A DNA stretch of 64,000 bases from Pseudomonas fluorescens (GCF_005938625.1 NZ_VCNJ01000002.1:62001-126000), one strand, 5' to 3'. Counted from the first letter of the stretch, positions 8,891 to 18,433 are shown. Notes: generated by a model from the sequence alone, not told the origin. Program-made: numbers and translations.

Positions 8891-10804
8891 ATGTCCGTAC
8901 GACGCACACGCAAAGACGATGGCAGCCAATGGACAGTTGCGGACAGCCGCAGTGTTTACGGGATTCGCCATTGGGGGGCCGGGTATTTCGCGATCAATGA
9001 CGCCGGTCGCGTCGAAGTTCGTCCGAACGGCCCAAGCAGCTCGCCTATCGATCTGTTCGAGCAAGTCGACCAACTGCGCAAAAGCGGTTTGTCCTTGCCG
9101 TTGCTGGTTCGTTTCCCCGATATCCTGCAAGACCGTGTACGCCAGTTGACCGGCGCCTTCGATGCCAACATCGAACGTCTGGAATACCAGAGCAAGTACA
9201 CCGCGCTGTACCCGATCAAGGTTAACCAGCAAGAAGCGGTGATCGAGAACATCATCGCCACCCAGGACGTTTCCATCGGTCTGGAAGCCGGCTCCAAGCC
9301 TGAACTGCTGGCCGTGCTGGCACTGGCGCCGAAGGGCGGCACCATCGTCTGCAATGGTTATAAGGACCGTGAGTTCATCCGTCTGGCGCTGATGGGCCAG
9401 AAGCTCGGCCACAATGTGTTCATCGTGATCGAGAAAGAATCCGAAGTCGGCCTGGTGATCGAAGAAGCCGCCTCGCTGAAGGTCAAGCCACAGGTCGGTC
9501 TGCGCGTACGTCTGTCGTCGCTGGCGTCGTCGAAGTGGGCCGACACCGGTGGCGAGAAATCCAAGTTCGGTCTGTCGGCTGCGCAACTGCTGTCGGTGGT
9601 CGAGCGTTTCCGCGCGGCCGGTCTGGATCAGGGCATTCGCCTGTTGCACTTCCACATGGGTTCGCAGATCGCCAACCTCGCTGACTATCAGCACGGCTTC
9701 AAGGAAGCGATCCGTTACTACGGCGAGCTGCGCAACCTCGGTCTGCCGGTCGATCACATCGACGTCGGTGGCGGTCTGGGTGTCGACTACGACGGCACGC
9801 ACTCGCGCAACGCCAGCTCGATCAACTACGACATGGACGATTACGCCGGTGTCGTGGTCGGCATGCTCAAGGAGTTCTGCGATGCGCAGGCCCTGCCGCA
9901 TCCGCACATCTTCTCTGAAAGCGGCCGCTCGCTGACCGCGCACCACGCGATGCTGGTAGTGCAGGTGACTGACGTCGAAAAGCACAACGACGAAATCCCG
10001 CAGATCGAAAACAAGGAGTCGTTGCCGGAAACCGTGCAGTGGCTGGTTGACCTGCTCGGCCCGACCGACATCGAAATGGTCACCGAAACCTACTGGCGCG
10101 CCACCCACTACATGAGCGATGTGGCTGCGCAGTACGCCGACGGCAAACTGACCCTGGCTGAAAAAGCCCTGGCCGAGCAGTGCTACTTCGCCGTGTGCCG
10201 TCGCCTGCACAACTCGCTGAAAGCGCGTCAGCGTTCGCACCGTCAGGTGCTCGACGAGCTCAACGACAAACTGGCCGACAAGTACATCTGCAACTTCTCG
10301 GTGTTCCAGAGCCTGCCGGATACCTGGGCGATCGACCAGGTGCTGCCGATCATCCCATTGCACCGTCTCGACGAAGAGCCACTGCGTCGTGCGGTGCTGC
10401 AGGATCTGACCTGCGACTCGGACGGCAAGATCAACCAGTATGTCGACGAGCAGAGCATCGAAACCAGCCTGCCGGTACACGGTTTGAATGAAGGCGAAGA
10501 CTACCTGCTGGGCGTGTTCCTCGTTGGCGCCTATCAGGAAATCCTCGGTGACATGCACAACCTGTTCGGTGACACCGACTCGGTGAACATCTACCAGAAC
10601 GCCGATGGCAGCGTGTACCACGCTGGCATCGAGACCCACGACACCATCGAAGACATGCTGCGTTACGTGCACTTGTCGCCGGAAGAACTGATGACTCACT
10701 ACCGCGACAAGTGCGCCAGTGCCCGCATCAGTGCCAGCGAGCGCACGCAATTTCTCGATGCCTTGCGTCTGGGTCTGACCCGCTCCTCCTACCTGTCTTC
10801 CTGA
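8891..10804 (+). CDS. speA: Biosynthetic arginine decarboxylase
   Basis: Converts arginine to agmatine, the entry to putrescine and spermidine synthesis. It is a PLP-dependent fold-III enzyme of 637 residues, the usual size for SpeA. The PLP lysine is Lys110 in YPIKVNQQE. Downstream signatures include [22 protein letters not shown] and [12 protein letters not shown]. The ATG follows an AGGGGA ribosome-binding site. It appears monocistronic. Confidence 0.96.
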   Translation: MSVRRTRKDDGSQWTVADSRSVYGIRHWGAGYFAINDAGRVEVRPNGPSSSPIDLFEQVDQLRKSGLSLPLLVRFPDILQDRVRQLTGAFDANIERLEYQSKYTALYPIKVNQQEAVIENIIATQDVSIGLEAGSKPELLAVLALAPKGGTIVCNGYKDREFIRLALMGQKLGHNVFIVIEKESEVGLVIEEAASLKVKPQVGLRVRLSSLASSKWADTGGEKSKFGLSAAQLLSVVERFRAAGLDQGIRLLHFHMGSQIANLADYQHGFKEAIRYYGELRNLGLPVDHIDVGGGLGVDYDGTHSRNASSINYDMDDYAGVVVGMLKEFCDAQALPHPHIFSESGRSLTAHHAMLVVQVTDVEKHNDEIPQIENKESLPETVQWLVDLLGPTDIEMVTETYWRATHYMSDVAAQYADGKLTLAEKALAEQCYFAVCRRLHNSLKARQRSHRQVLDELNDKLADKYICNFSVFQSLPDTWAIDQVLPIIPLHRLDEEPLRRAVLQDLTCDSDGKINQYVDEQSIETSLPVHGLNEGEDYLLGVFLVGAYQEILGDMHNLFGDTDSVNIYQNADGSVYHAGIETHDTIEDMLRYVHLSPEELMTHYRDKCASARISASERTQFLDALRLGLTRSSYLSS

Positions 10805-11037
10805 GGTCAGGTCGCAATCTCGCCGGGTTGTGTGAATTTTTCCTGTAGGTGGCGGAAAATTCGCATGACTCGGTGGGATATCTCCCAATATCTTTGCGAA
10901 AGGCTTGGCATTCCCGGCCAGAAAAGTCATCCGGTCTGCTTTTCGCGTAGGTCATTTCCTAAGTTGTACTTCAGCTCTCTACTCGGCCATGGCTCTCGGC
11001 GAGAATCCCCGGCCGCCCCTCCTGTAGAGATCCGCCC

Positions 11038-12375
11038 ATGTTCGAACCAGTCAACGAGTCGTCGTTTCGTCTCGATGTAGCGGGCCTGTCCGACCCCTTC
11101 GAAGTCCTGGCCTTTACCGGTAGCGAAGCCCTCAGCGAAGCCTTTGCGTTCGAGATCGATGTGTTGATCGACGATCCGCACCTGGATCTCGCCGGCCTGC
11201 TGTACCGTTCGGCATTCCTGTGTTTCGGGCCGTCGGGGGAGGGTGTGCACGGGCAATTGCAGAGCCTTGTCCAGCATGAGCATGAGCATGGACAAGGTTT
11301 GCGGTTGAGCCGGATCCGTCTGGGGCCGAAACTCGATTGCCTGGCGCTGCGCTTCAGCCAGCGAATCTTCAGTGGCCGTTCGGTGCCGCAGATCATCGAA
11401 CAGGTGCTCAGAGAGCACGGGATCGTCGGTGCCCAGCGCCGCTTCGAGTTACGCGGGGAGTACGCGCCCCGGACGTTCTGCACCCAATACCGCGAGTCCG
11501 ATCTGCAACTGCTCCAGCGCTTGTGCGCGCAGGCGCGGATTCACTATTACTTTGAGCACGACCGTGACCGGCATTGTCTGGTTTTTGCCGATGATCCGGC
11601 GCAGTTGCCCTTGGCCGGTGCCGCGCGGTATCAGCGTGAGGACGATGGGCATAACGCTTCGTGCACCGTGCACCAATGGCAGTTGCAAGAGACCGTGCAG
11701 GCCAGCTCATCGGGCCTGTACCAGGCCGAAGGTCAAAGTGAGCTGGCGGCGTTGCGCAGCGGTCATTGGCTGCGATTGGCCGGTCATCCTTTCGCCGAAT
11801 GCAATCGCCCATGGTTGCTCACACGCATAGAACATCGCGCCGATCCCTCCCTCGAACGTCCCTATGCCAATCGCTTGTACGGGGCGCTGCAGGTGCCGTG
11901 TGCATCAACCACAGCGCCATCGCGCATGCACAGCCTGCAACGGGCTTGGGTGGTGGCAGTGGACGAACCGCAGCCTGATTGCCTGCGCCCGGTGGCGGTG
12001 CAATTCGATTGGCTCTATCAAGGCGAAGGCGCCGCGCCGAGTCACTGCTGGCTACCGCTCGCGCCGTCCCTGGCGCAGACGCCAATGGTGGCACTGAGCG
12101 ATGGCGTCGAGGTGGTGGTGAGTTTCTTCGAAGGCGATCCGGATCAGCCGATGATCAGCGGGGTGCTACACCCGCCATTTGCCGTCACCGACACTGACGA
12201 TGCTCCGCCACTGCCCGACAGCCTGGTGAGTGAAGGCCTGCAGCAACTACTGGCGTCCGGTGAGCCGTTGCTGCTGTTATGCCTGATCCCCGGCGGCGGC
12301 AGTTTCAGCCACTGTCTGGAGCCAGTGTGCAGTTGTCGACTGGTCACCGCCCTTGAACAGAGCGGCGCAACATGA
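11038..12375 (+). CDS. Short type VI secretion VgrG-like spike protein
   Basis: VgrG forms the puncturing tip of type VI secretion systems. The N-terminal ~330 residues look like the gp27-type hub (FRLDVAGL, later YRESDLQLLQRLCA, a very typical VgrG segment). A gp5-like OB region follows (VAVQFDWLYQGEG, SFFEGDPDQPMISG). The protein stops at 445 residues, well short of the 600-700 common for VgrG, so it lacks most of the C-terminal beta-helical needle. Its last four bases overlap the DUF4123 gene, so translation is coupled. No other type VI core gene is in the window. The pre-ATG sequence has only a weak ribosome-binding site. Confidence 0.85.
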   Translation: MFEPVNESSFRLDVAGLSDPFEVLAFTGSEALSEAFAFEIDVLIDDPHLDLAGLLYRSAFLCFGPSGEGVHGQLQSLVQHEHEHGQGLRLSRIRLGPKLDCLALRFSQRIFSGRSVPQIIEQVLREHGIVGAQRRFELRGEYAPRTFCTQYRESDLQLLQRLCAQARIHYYFEHDRDRHCLVFADDPAQLPLAGAARYQREDDGHNASCTVHQWQLQETVQASSSGLYQAEGQSELAALRSGHWLRLAGHPFAECNRPWLLTRIEHRADPSLERPYANRLYGALQVPCASTTAPSRMHSLQRAWVVAVDEPQPDCLRPVAVQFDWLYQGEGAAPSHCWLPLAPSLAQTPMVALSDGVEVVVSFFEGDPDQPMISGVLHPPFAVTDTDDAPPLPDSLVSEGLQQLLASGEPLLLLCLIPGGGSFSHCLEPVCSCRLVTALEQSGAT

Positions 12376-13166
12376 GTGGCGCGGCGCTTGAGCCCATGGC
12401 GCAGTGGCTATTGCTTGATGGCCCGGATGCACCGCAAGCCTTGCGGGTACTGCGCCAGGCCTTTGCCGACGTGCGGTGCTTCAAACTGTTTGATGGCACC
12501 GAGTTTGAGCCGGTCAGCGAGCATGGTCCGCGGTTGATCGAGTTGCGCGATTGCCCGGCGCTAGGCGCGCTGTGTCACAGCGATCCGAACACATGGCGCG
12601 GGCTGTTGCTGGGCAGTGAGGCCACAGCACAACAACTGCTGAGGCACTTGCAGCGCATGCTCACGGTGTCGTTCGGCTTGAGTCATCGGGCTTTGCTCAG
12701 CTATTACAACCGGCAGACCGCGAGCTATTTCTTCGACGCCTGTGATGCCTCTGAACTGAGCCGCTGGCTCGGGCCGATCCGTCAGTTGCGCTGGTTCGGC
12801 GGCACCTGGGCCGACCGCGCGATTGGCAGTCAGGGCTGGCAACAATTGCGCAACCCCGGGCTTGCCGTCGAACCGCTGAGCATCGAAGAAAGCCTGACCC
12901 GGCGCCAGCGCGAACGCCTGCAGACCTGCCTGCTGGAACAACACATCTGGCGCTGGTGCCAATCGCTGGGAACCGATTACGCGGCGATGTCCTCCCATGT
13001 TCAACAAGGCCTGGCGTTGGGATTCAGCGATCGTACCGTGCTCGACGGCTGGTTATGGCTACGCTTGCTGCATCCGCGTGCCGTGCTGGTGCCACCGCCG
13101 GTGGGTCTGACCCAACAACAGCGGCTTGACCATGTACGACGCCAGTGGCACGGCGATCAGTCCTGA
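12372..13166 (+). CDS. DUF4123 domain protein (putative VgrG-effector adaptor)
   Basis: DUF4123 proteins act as chaperones that load an effector onto its cognate VgrG. The N-terminal half (about 1-130) fits the domain: WLLLDGPDAPQALRVL at the start, LIELRDCPAL, and a region ending FFDACDASELSRWLGPI. The C-terminal half (about 150-264) is less conserved and would contact the effector or VgrG. The ATG overlaps the vgrG stop by four bases. The expected cargo gene should follow directly; see the next gene. Confidence 0.8.
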   Translation: MSGAALEPMAQWLLLDGPDAPQALRVLRQAFADVRCFKLFDGTEFEPVSEHGPRLIELRDCPALGALCHSDPNTWRGLLLGSEATAQQLLRHLQRMLTVSFGLSHRALLSYYNRQTASYFFDACDASELSRWLGPIRQLRWFGGTWADRAIGSQGWQQLRNPGLAVEPLSIEESLTRRQRERLQTCLLEQHIWRWCQSLGTDYAAMSSHVQQGLALGFSDRTVLDGWLWLRLLHPRAVLVPPPVGLTQQQRLDHVRRQWHGDQS

Positions 13167-13183
13167 GGCGAGGTTCGGCGCGT

Positions 13184-14059
13184 ATGGCAGGTTTATTCCG
13201 GCAAGGGTTCGGCGCAATGTTCGGCAGTGTATTGCTGCTGGTGCTGAGCGGTTGTTCGCCGGTGCAGTTGCTCAATGCGCTGACCCCGGACAGCACGTAC
13301 GACAAAACCGCGGGCATTGCGTATGGCGACGACCCGCGGCAGAAGCTCGATGTGTATGTGCCGCATCAACCGATGCCGGGTGCGCCAGTGGTGGTGTTTT
13401 TCTATGGCGGCAGCTGGAACAGCGGTTCGCGCCTCGACTACAGCTTTGTCGGTGAAGCGCTGGCGTCGCGGGGGATAGTCACGGTCGTGGCGGATTACCG
13501 CTTGTATCCGCAGGTGCGTTATCCACTGTTTTTGCAGGACGGCGCGCGGGCGGTAGCGTGGACCAAAGCGCATATCCGCGAGTTTTCCGGCAACCCGCAG
13601 CGCTTGTATGTGATGGGTCACAGCTCTGGCGGATACAACGCGGCGATGCTTGCGCTGGATGGCGAATGGCTCGCGGCGGTGGGCATGTCACCCAAGGATT
13701 TGCGGGGCTGGATCGGCCTGGCCGGGCCGTATGACTTTCTGCCGATCGAGAATCCCGAGGTGCGCCCGGTGTTCTTCTGGCCGGACTCGCCGCTGCAATC
13801 GCAACCGATCAATCATGTCAGTCGCGGCGCACCGCCCGCGCTGCTGATTGCTGCAAGCAAAGATGATCTGGTCAACCCGACCCGCAACACCGGCGGCCTT
13901 GCCAGCAAGCTGCGCGAGGCCGGGGTGCCGGTGCAGGACTTGTATTATTCGCGGCTCAATCACATTACGTTAGTGGCAACCTTGTCACGACCGTTGCGGC
14001 AACTGGCGCCGGTGCTCGATCAGGTGGTCGGGTTTATCGCACACACGCCGGCTCAGTGA
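13184..14059 (+). CDS. Alpha/beta hydrolase with lipoprotein signal (esterase/lipase-like)
   Basis: Carboxylesterase-type hydrolase of 291 residues. It starts at the ATG at 13184, giving an N-terminal hydrophobic stretch ending in lipobox LSGC with Cys24, so a Sec-exported, lipid-anchored product is predicted. Catalytic features are the oxyanion-hole motif FFYGGSW, the nucleophile elbow GHSSGG with catalytic Ser, a probable acid in SKDD and a His in RLNHIT. It follows the DUF4123 gene by 17 bases in the same direction. It may be an unrelated envelope esterase, or the cargo of the VgrG cassette, but a lipoprotein signal is unusual for a type VI effector. It overlaps the convergent MATE gene by seven bases. 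Confidence 0.78.
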   Translation: MAGLFRQGFGAMFGSVLLLVLSGCSPVQLLNALTPDSTYDKTAGIAYGDDPRQKLDVYVPHQPMPGAPVVVFFYGGSWNSGSRLDYSFVGEALASRGIVTVVADYRLYPQVRYPLFLQDGARAVAWTKAHIREFSGNPQRLYVMGHSSGGYNAAMLALDGEWLAAVGMSPKDLRGWIGLAGPYDFLPIENPEVRPVFFWPDSPLQSQPINHVSRGAPPALLIAASKDDLVNPTRNTGGLASKLREAGVPVQDLYYSRLNHITLVATLSRPLRQLAPVLDQVVGFIAHTPAQ

Positions 14060-15402
14060 ACGCCGCCACTGAACCAGCCATCGTTGCGCTTGAGCCACCA
14101 GGCTTGCGCACCAAGGGTCAGGCTGCGCAACACCATGAACAGCAGAAAAGTTATCCACAGGCCGTGATTGCCGAAATCTTGCAGCGCCCAAGCGAACGGC
14201 AGTAGCAGAACCACGGTGATCAGCATGCCGTTGCGCATTTCTCGCGCGCGGGTGGCGCCGATGAACAGGCCGTCGAGCAGGTAGCTCCAGACCGCAATCA
14301 GCGGCAGCACGGCGAGGTAGGGCAGGTAGGCGAACGCCGTGTCGCGCACGCTCTGGATGTCGGTCTGCATCTCGATGAACAGGTGCCCGGCGAGCAGAAA
14401 CAGCGCCGCAAATCCGAGGCTGGCGATCAGCGACCAGCCGCCGGCCACTACCAGCGATTGCCGCAGAGCCAGACGATCGCGGGCACCGATAGCGTGTCCG
14501 CACAAGGCTTCGACGGCATGGGCCAGACCGTCCAGCGCATGTGCGGTCAGCAGCAAGCCATTGAGCAGCAGCGCGTTGGCGGCCACCGTCGAATCGCCCA
14601 GCCGCGCGCCTTGCACGGTGATCAGGAAAAACACCGATTGCAATGCCAGGCTGCGAATGAAGATATCGCGGTTGACCGCCAGCAACGGGCGCCAGCTCTG
14701 CCAGATCTTCAACGCTGCCCAGACGATGTGCCCCGGATACGCCCGCAATGCCTTGCGTGTCAGCAGCAGGCCGAGCAGGGCGCCGCTCCATTCGGCGATC
14801 ACCGAGGCCCGCGCTGAACCGACCACGCCCCAGTCCAGGCCGATGACGAACCACAGATTGAGGCCGATGTTGATCAGGTTGGTGGTCAGCAGAATCGCCA
14901 GCGGCGCCCGGGCGTTTTGTGTACCGAGGAACCAGCCGACCAGTGCATAACTGGCCAGCGCCGCTGGCAGCCCGAACAACCGCGTGTGGAAAAAATCCCG
15001 GGTGAGCTGATCCAGCTCCGCCGACGGTTGTATGAAGTGCAGTGCAACTCCGCTTAGCGGCACACCCAAAGTGCCAAGCACCAGCGCCAGCCCCATCGCC
15101 AACAGCAAACCCTGTAACAGAATCTGCCGCAACGCTGCACCGTCGCTGCGCCCGGCGGCCTGCGCGGCAAAACCGGTGGTGCCCATGCGCAGAAAACCCA
15201 TGGCCCAGGCGAGAAAGGTGTAAAGGCTGGCACCGACCGCCACCGCGCCTAATTGATGGGCGTGGGGCAAGTGGCCGATCACGGTACTGTCGACCAGCGC
15301 CACCAGCGGTACGGAAATATTGGACAGAATCATCGGCGCGGCGAGCGCCCAGACCTTGCGGTGCGTCGGGCGGTCGCGCCAGTCGGCGATCAGAGTGGAC
15401 AT
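14053..15402 (-). CDS. MATE family efflux transporter (DinF/NorM type)
   Basis: Multidrug and toxic compound extrusion carrier of the inner membrane; 449 residues with about twelve hydrophobic helices. The start MSTLIADW at 15402 has an AAGGAG-like site just upstream; the frame runs on another 48 codons into repeat sequence and was not used. Signature segments are WALAAPMILSNISVPLVALVD in the first helix and its counterpart in the second half. In P. putida a MATE gene also lies next to speA (recalled), which suggests that the VgrG cassette between them is an insertion. Substrate unknown. Confidence 0.88.
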   Translation of the reverse strand: MSTLIADWRDRPTHRKVWALAAPMILSNISVPLVALVDSTVIGHLPHAHQLGAVAVGASLYTFLAWAMGFLRMGTTGFAAQAAGRSDGAALRQILLQGLLLAMGLALVLGTLGVPLSGVALHFIQPSAELDQLTRDFFHTRLFGLPAALASYALVGWFLGTQNARAPLAILLTTNLINIGLNLWFVIGLDWGVVGSARASVIAEWSGALLGLLLTRKALRAYPGHIVWAALKIWQSWRPLLAVNRDIFIRSLALQSVFFLITVQGARLGDSTVAANALLLNGLLLTAHALDGLAHAVEALCGHAIGARDRLALRQSLVVAGGWSLIASLGFAALFLLAGHLFIEMQTDIQSVRDTAFAYLPYLAVLPLIAVWSYLLDGLFIGATRAREMRNGMLITVVLLLPFAWALQDFGNHGLWITFLLFMVLRSLTLGAQAWWLKRNDGWFSGGVH

Positions 15403-15441
15403 GCGAGCTCCTTGGGAAGCGGCATTGTAGCGGTAGAAGCC

Positions 15442-15594
15442 ACCCTCACCCCAGCCCTCTCCCGGAGGGAGAGGGAGCCGATCTCTGGCGTTTTCAAAAC
15501 CTGAGTTCGACTCGGTATCGCAAGTCGGCGTATTTCTGCAGAACAACCCGGTCAGTCCCCTCTCCCTCCGGGAGAGGGTTAGGGTGAGGGGCTC
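15442..15594. repeat. Intergenic repeat with CCCTCTCCC/GGGAGAGGG ends
   Basis: Two hairpins (CTCTCCCGGAGGGAGAGGG near 15456 and CTCTCCCTCCGGGAGAGGG near 15560) face each other around about 85 bases of spacer containing GACTCGGTATCGCAAGTCGG. The same spacer core recurs near 25.7 kb as tandem units, and a related hairpin repeat lies near 46.2 and 49.8 kb. It separates the MATE gene from the small membrane protein. Confidence 0.75.
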
Positions 15595-15602
15595 TTGAAG
15601 GC

Positions 15603-15896
15603 CTAATGAATAATCCAGCTAAGCAACCACAGCCCCAGCAGCAACCAGATGATCCCGGCAATGATCGACGCATTCATGAACGCCCGGATCGCCGACCACA
15701 ACAGCATCAGCCCGACGATCAGCGCGATGATGCTGATGATCGAGGTGTCCATGCCCAGCGTCTTCGCCAGCCCGTCGACAAAGTTGCCGCCGGCATTGCT
15801 CAGAATGTTGAACAGGCCGCTGAGGCCGTCGACGATAAACCGGATGACCGAGCCGAGCGCCTGGCCGAGCCATTCGAAAAAGCTTTCTACCTGCAT
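15603..15896 (-). CDS. Small two-helix membrane protein, unknown function
   Basis: 97 residues from the ATG at 15896 (MQVESFFEWLGQ); the frame continues upstream into REP sequence and those codons were discarded. There is an amphipathic start, then two hydrophobic helices near the C-terminus (about 50-70 and 75-95; SIISIIALIVGLMLLW and IIAGIIWLLLGLWLL). Composition is coherent and has no low-complexity signature, so it is probably a real conserved hypothetical gene. No motif identifies it. Confidence 0.65.
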   Translation of the reverse strand: MQVESFFEWLGQALGSVIRFIVDGLSGLFNILSNAGGNFVDGLAKTLGMDTSIISIIALIVGLMLLWSAIRAFMNASIIAGIIWLLLGLWLLSWIIH

Positions 15897-15981
15897 GTGT
15901 TCATCCTGATCAAAGAGCTGAGCCTTGGGCCACAATGCGGGTGGCCGAGTTCCCTGCATGATAGAAGGTTTACACCGCCCT

Positions 15982-16072
15982 TGTAGGAGTGAGCCTGCTC
16001 GCGATAGCGGTGTGTCAGTCAACGATGATGTTGAATGTAATGGCGTCATCGCGAGCAGGCTCACTCCTACAG
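15982..16072. repeat. REP pair (GTAGGAGTGAGCCTGCTCGCGATAGC family)
   Basis: Arms at 15982-16010 and 16047-16072 are near-perfect reverse complements. Located between the small membrane protein and the MazG-like gene. Confidence 0.85.
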
Positions 16073-16131
16073 GGTTTACGCTTGCCTTCAGGTCGTATCC
16101 CCCCGAAGCTATACGCCTTCAGGAGAGCCCG

Positions 16132-16434
16132 ATGAACCTTGTTGAACTGACCGAACGCCTGCACGCCATTCGCGACCGCAATGACTGGCGGCAATTTCAC
16201 AGCCCGAAAAATCTGGCCATGGCCGCCAGTGTCGAGATGTCCGAGCTGGTGGAAATCTTCCAGTGGCTGACTGAAGACCAGTCGCGCCAGTTGCCCGCTG
16301 ACAAACTCGCCCACGCCGGGCAGGAAGTCGGCGATGTCGTGCTGTACCTGTTGCTGCTGTGCAGCGAGTTGGGGCTGGACATGAATGAAGTGGTGCGCGC
16401 CAAGCTCGCCGACAGCGAACGGCGGTTCAGCTGA
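16132..16434 (+). CDS. MazG-like nucleotide pyrophosphohydrolase
   Basis: Small all-alpha NTP-PPase (100 residues) that probably hydrolyses non-canonical or excess nucleoside triphosphates. The metal-binding ExxE and ExxD signatures are visible in VEMSELVEIFQW (about 34-45) and QEVGDVVLYL (about 68-77). The ATG has AGGAGAG upstream. Its TGA overlaps the cmoM ATG by one base (TGATG), so the two genes are translationally coupled. Confidence 0.88.
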   Translation: MNLVELTERLHAIRDRNDWRQFHSPKNLAMAASVEMSELVEIFQWLTEDQSRQLPADKLAHAGQEVGDVVLYLLLLCSELGLDMNEVVRAKLADSERRFS

Positions 16435-17183
16435 TGAGCGACCGGCATTTCGATCAGTTGGCGACGCGTTTCGCCGAAAAAATCTACGGTGGCGCCAAAG
16501 GCGCGATCCGCCTGGCGGTGTTGCAGGCCGACCTGGCCGAAGCGCTGCCGGATCGCCCGTTGCGGGTGCTCGACATTGGCGGCGGCCTCGGCCATATGTC
16601 GCTGTGGCTGGCCGAGCGCGGCCACGACGTGACCTTCACCGAGCCGGCCGCACCGATGCTCGAAGGCGCGCGCCAGCGTTTCGCTGAAGCCGGGCAAACC
16701 GCGACGTTCATTCAGGCGCCGTGGCAGGAACTGCTCGGCCAGCTCACCGAACCGTACGATCTGGTGATCTGCCATGCGGTGCTCGAATGGCTCGCCGAAC
16801 CCCACGCGATCCTGCCAGTGCTACATCAACTGACCAAACCCGGTGGCTGGTTGTCGCTGGCGTTCTACAACCGCGATGCGCTGATTTATCGCAACCTGCT
16901 CAAAGGTCATTTCAAGAAAATGCGCAAGAACGTCATGGCCGGCGAAAAGCAGAGCCTGACGCCGCAGCAACCCCTCGATCCCCGGGAATTGGCGACGCAA
17001 CTCGACGGCTTGTGGCAGGTCGAAACCCAGAGCGGGATCCGCGTTTTCCACGACTACATGCCGGTGGAATTTCAGGCCCGCGCCGAACTTGTGGATTTGC
17101 TCGAGATGGAGCTCGCACACCGTCGTCACCCAAGCTTTGCCGGGCTTGGGCGTTACTTGCACTGGATCTGCCGGCCGATCTGA
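16434..17183 (+). CDS. cmoM: tRNA 5-carboxymethoxyuridine methyltransferase
   Basis: Methylates cmo5U34 to mcmo5U in a set of tRNAs, broadening wobble decoding. The 249 residues match CmoM (formerly SmtA) closely in recalled features: the start RHFDQLATRFAEKIYGGAKG, SAM-binding motif I LDIGGGLGHMS (about 43-53), FHAVLEW-like ICHAVLEW, and GIRVFHDYMP near the C-terminus. It is coupled to the MazG-like gene and followed after 12 bases by a lipoprotein gene. Confidence 0.92.
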   Translation: MSDRHFDQLATRFAEKIYGGAKGAIRLAVLQADLAEALPDRPLRVLDIGGGLGHMSLWLAERGHDVTFTEPAAPMLEGARQRFAEAGQTATFIQAPWQELLGQLTEPYDLVICHAVLEWLAEPHAILPVLHQLTKPGGWLSLAFYNRDALIYRNLLKGHFKKMRKNVMAGEKQSLTPQQPLDPRELATQLDGLWQVETQSGIRVFHDYMPVEFQARAELVDLLEMELAHRRHPSFAGLGRYLHWICRPI

Positions 17184-17195
17184 TCGGAGCGCGAT

Positions 17196-17810
17196 ATGAA
17201 AGCTCAATCCGGGTTACTGCTGATGTGTCTGGGGTTGGCTGCTTGCCAGAGCAGCAACCCCTACGTGGCGCAATCGCGGCCCTTGCCGCCGGCACCGCCA
17301 CAGGCCGCCACCACCTTCGACCGCAGCGCATACCCGGCGCCGCCGCGTGATTATGGACGCTATCGCAGTTGGGCCTGGCTCAACGGGCAACTGCCGCCAG
17401 GCACGGCGTGGGCAGACTCGGCGCAGGTGGCCGAAGCGGTGAGCAATGCGCTGGATCAGCGCGGCCTGCGCCCGTTACATGACCAACGCCCGGCCGACCT
17501 GCTGGTCAGCGCCAGTCTGCGTCTGGAAACCCGCTTGCGTCAGGTCCAGGACGACTACGGTTATTACGGCGGCGGATACGGCGGCTATGATCGTTATGGC
17601 CGCGGTTACGGCATGTACAACACGGTGCCGATCGTGCGCACGTATTCCGAGCAGGTCGTGGTGGTGCAGGTCAACCTGTTTGATGCCGGCACTGGGCAAC
17701 CTGTGTGGAGCGCCAGTGCCGAAACCGCGAACAAGGGCAGCGAAATCGATCGCACCGATTCGATCCGCGAGGCTGTGGAAAAGGCCATGTCGGCGTATCC
17801 TCCCAGTTAG
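17196..17810 (+). CDS. DUF4136 lipoprotein 1
   Basis: Envelope lipoprotein of unknown function, 204 residues. The signal peptide ends in lipobox LAAC (Cys17). A Pro/Ala-rich linker follows, then the DUF4136 fold from about residue 45 ([31 protein letters not shown]). A Gly/Tyr-rich loop of about 22 residues near 125-147 interrupts the domain. It is paralogous to the next gene, which suggests a local duplication. The ribosome-binding site is GGAGCG. Confidence 0.85.
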   Translation: MKAQSGLLLMCLGLAACQSSNPYVAQSRPLPPAPPQAATTFDRSAYPAPPRDYGRYRSWAWLNGQLPPGTAWADSAQVAEAVSNALDQRGLRPLHDQRPADLLVSASLRLETRLRQVQDDYGYYGGGYGGYDRYGRGYGMYNTVPIVRTYSEQVVVVQVNLFDAGTGQPVWSASAETANKGSEIDRTDSIREAVEKAMSAYPPS

Positions 17811-17864
17811 CTTGCTGCCAATCAGAAGCTGCCGCAGGTTCATGTCTTCAACCGGAGAAAAATC

Positions 17865-18422
17865 ATGTTCCGCCGTCTCGCTCTACTGGCCATGGCCGCG
17901 TTGCTCAGCGCTTGCGCCGCCAACCAGGTCAATCATGACTTCGATGCCAGCCGCGACTTTGCCGCCTATCGTAGCTGGAGCTGGAAAGACCCCGCCCTGC
18001 AATATCGCCCCGATGATCCGCGGATCAAAAGCGACCTGACCGAGCAACGCATCCGCCAGGCCGTCGCCGATCAACTCGACCAGCGCGGTTTGCGTCCAGC
18101 TGCGGCGGGCGCCAAGGGTGACTTGAGTGTGCAGACTTACCTGATCGTCGAGGATCGTCAGCAGCAAGTGACGACCAACTACGGCGGCGGTTGGGGTGGC
18201 CCGTGGAATGGTTATTGGGGCGCGCCGATGTACAACGAAACGCGCAACATCACCTACAAGGTCGCGACCATCCAGATCGACCTGCTCGACGGCAAGGACG
18301 GCAAACTGGTGTGGCGCGGCAGCGATGAGCAGATGCTCGCCAGCAGGCCGAATCCGGAGGATCGCAGCAATGCCATTCGTGAGACGGTCGGTCGGATTCT
18401 GGCCAACTATCCACCGCGTTGA
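17865..18422 (+). CDS. DUF4136 lipoprotein 2
   Basis: 185-residue paralogue of the preceding gene. The signal peptide ends LSAC (Cys17), then [34 protein letters not shown] and a shorter Gly/Trp loop (GGGWGGPWNGYWG). Both proteins end with the same pattern, ending in ANYPPR or AYPPS after a final helix IRE(T/A)V. It is preceded by CCGGAGAAA and followed by a strong terminator, so the transcript running from the MazG-like gene probably ends here. Confidence 0.85.
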   Translation: MFRRLALLAMAALLSACAANQVNHDFDASRDFAAYRSWSWKDPALQYRPDDPRIKSDLTEQRIRQAVADQLDQRGLRPAAAGAKGDLSVQTYLIVEDRQQQVTTNYGGGWGGPWNGYWGAPMYNETRNITYKVATIQIDLLDGKDGKLVWRGSDEQMLASRPNPEDRSNAIRETVGRILANYPPR

Positions 18423-18433
18423 GTCTGTTCAGG

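Noticed and set aside
8876..10930. 684-codon minus-strand frame opposite speA
   Set aside because: Anti-sense of a complete arginine decarboxylase; long because of strong codon bias.
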